A stretch of 5,840 bases of DNA from a bacterium (GTDB lineage: Bacteria > Patescibacteriota > Minisyncoccia > Phycocordibacterales > Phycocordibacteraceae). Positions 5,604-5,840 of this stretch are shown piece by piece. The notes beneath the pieces are model-generated. The model made no database searches. It was given only the letters and a program-made list of their open reading frames with translations, and had not been told where the DNA came from. Every line of letters starts with the position of its first letter. The stretch's first letter is position 1. The DNA is taken from contig JAJXYL010000003.1 of NCBI GenBank assembly GCA_021780575.1, forward strand, positions 1 through 5,840, in the 5' to 3' direction. The position numbers and the translations under genes are program-made.

Positions 5604-5840
5604 GGGCGCTGGAGGGTGGCGGCCGTCGCCGAGAGCATCGCATCGGTCGAGAATCGTTTTGCGGACTCTCGCGCGCGCGTCGTAAGGCGCGCGCGCAATT
5701 CTTCGTCACTCAGTACGCGTGCGAGCGCGTGCGCAAGCGCGGGAGCGTCTCCTGACGGCATCAAAAGGCCATCCTCCTCATTACTAATCACCTCTGGATT
5801 GCCGCCGACGCGCGTTGCAATAATCGGCATACCGAGCGTT
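5600..5840 (-). CDS. GT4-family glycosyltransferase, C-terminal end (truncated by window edge)
   Basis: The last 79 codons of an open frame that enters from the right edge and stops at the TGA at 5602-5600. The visible part, TLGMPIIATRVGGNPEVI then EEDGLLMPSGDAPALAHAL and SDEELRARL, is the standard C-terminal donor-domain tail of GT4 glycosyltransferases: the strand after the second catalytic-loop glutamate, the GGNPEVI loop, the DGLL-P turn and the closing helices. The ATG at 5830 is internal, since the frame continues upstream of it to the edge. The catalytic motif lies outside the window. The stop overlaps the next gene's start by four bases, so it is the first visible member of the coupled glycosyltransferase series. 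Confidence 0.87.
   Translation of the reverse strand, partial: TLGMPIIATRVGGNPEVISNEEDGLLMPSGDAPALAHALARVLSDEELRARLTTRARESAKRFSTDAMLSATAATLQRP

Noticed and set aside
5669..5696. Alternating CG tract able to form a hairpin or Z-DNA (GCGCGCGCG ... GCGCGCGCGC)
   Set aside because: It lies within coding sequence for an Arg/Ala-rich helix (ELRARLTTRARES) and is explained by codon choice in GC-rich DNA. Nothing marks it as a terminator or recombination site.
1..5840. UGA recoding as in some CPR lineages (Gracilibacteria, Absconditabacteria)
   Set aside because: TGA is the natural stop of several well-bounded genes here, including both ATGA overlaps, so the standard bacterial code fits.

Overview
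This window is part of a cell-surface polysaccharide (glycan) biosynthesis locus. Every supported gene reads on the minus strand, so transcription runs from base 5840 towards base 1. The style of the GT4 proteins (short, compact, tightly packed, ATGA overlaps) suggests a Patescibacteria/CPR-type bacterium, perhaps Parcubacteria. That placement is an impression from family resemblance only; no rRNA or marker gene is present.

Layout in transcription order: (1) the C-terminal end of a GT4 glycosyltransferase, cut by the right edge (5600-5840); (2) a complete GT4 glycosyltransferase (4686-5603), joined to (1) by an ATGA overlap; (3) a GT4-like glycosyltransferase (3709-4689), joined to (2) by another ATGA overlap and lacking the first glutamate of the usual E-x7-E motif; (4) a classical GT4 glycosyltransferase (2530-3672); (5) an exostosin/GT47-like glycosyltransferase (1449-2540), whose start overlaps the end of (4) by 11 bases; (6) a 180-base non-coding gap; (7) an FkbM-family SAM-dependent methyltransferase (361-1268) whose frame is broken at a run of ten G (minus strand); (8) a 77-base gap; (9) the N-terminal part of a B12-binding-domain radical SAM protein with a strong Shine-Dalgarno site, cut by the left edge (1-283).

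Genes 1-5 look like one translationally coupled unit that would add successive sugars to a lipid-linked or surface glycan. The methyltransferase could cap or decorate that glycan. It sits in clearly AT-richer DNA between two non-coding gaps, so it looks like a separately acquired unit. The radical SAM gene opens what is probably another module.

The most interesting point is the G10 tract. It splits the methyltransferase so that the start codon is in one frame and the SAM-binding motif and the rest are in another. One more G (or two fewer) would restore a 302- or 301-residue protein. That is what a phase-variable contingency gene would look like, but a homopolymer sequencing or assembly error explains it equally well. 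No tRNA, rRNA, CRISPR array, insertion sequence or clear mobile element was seen.
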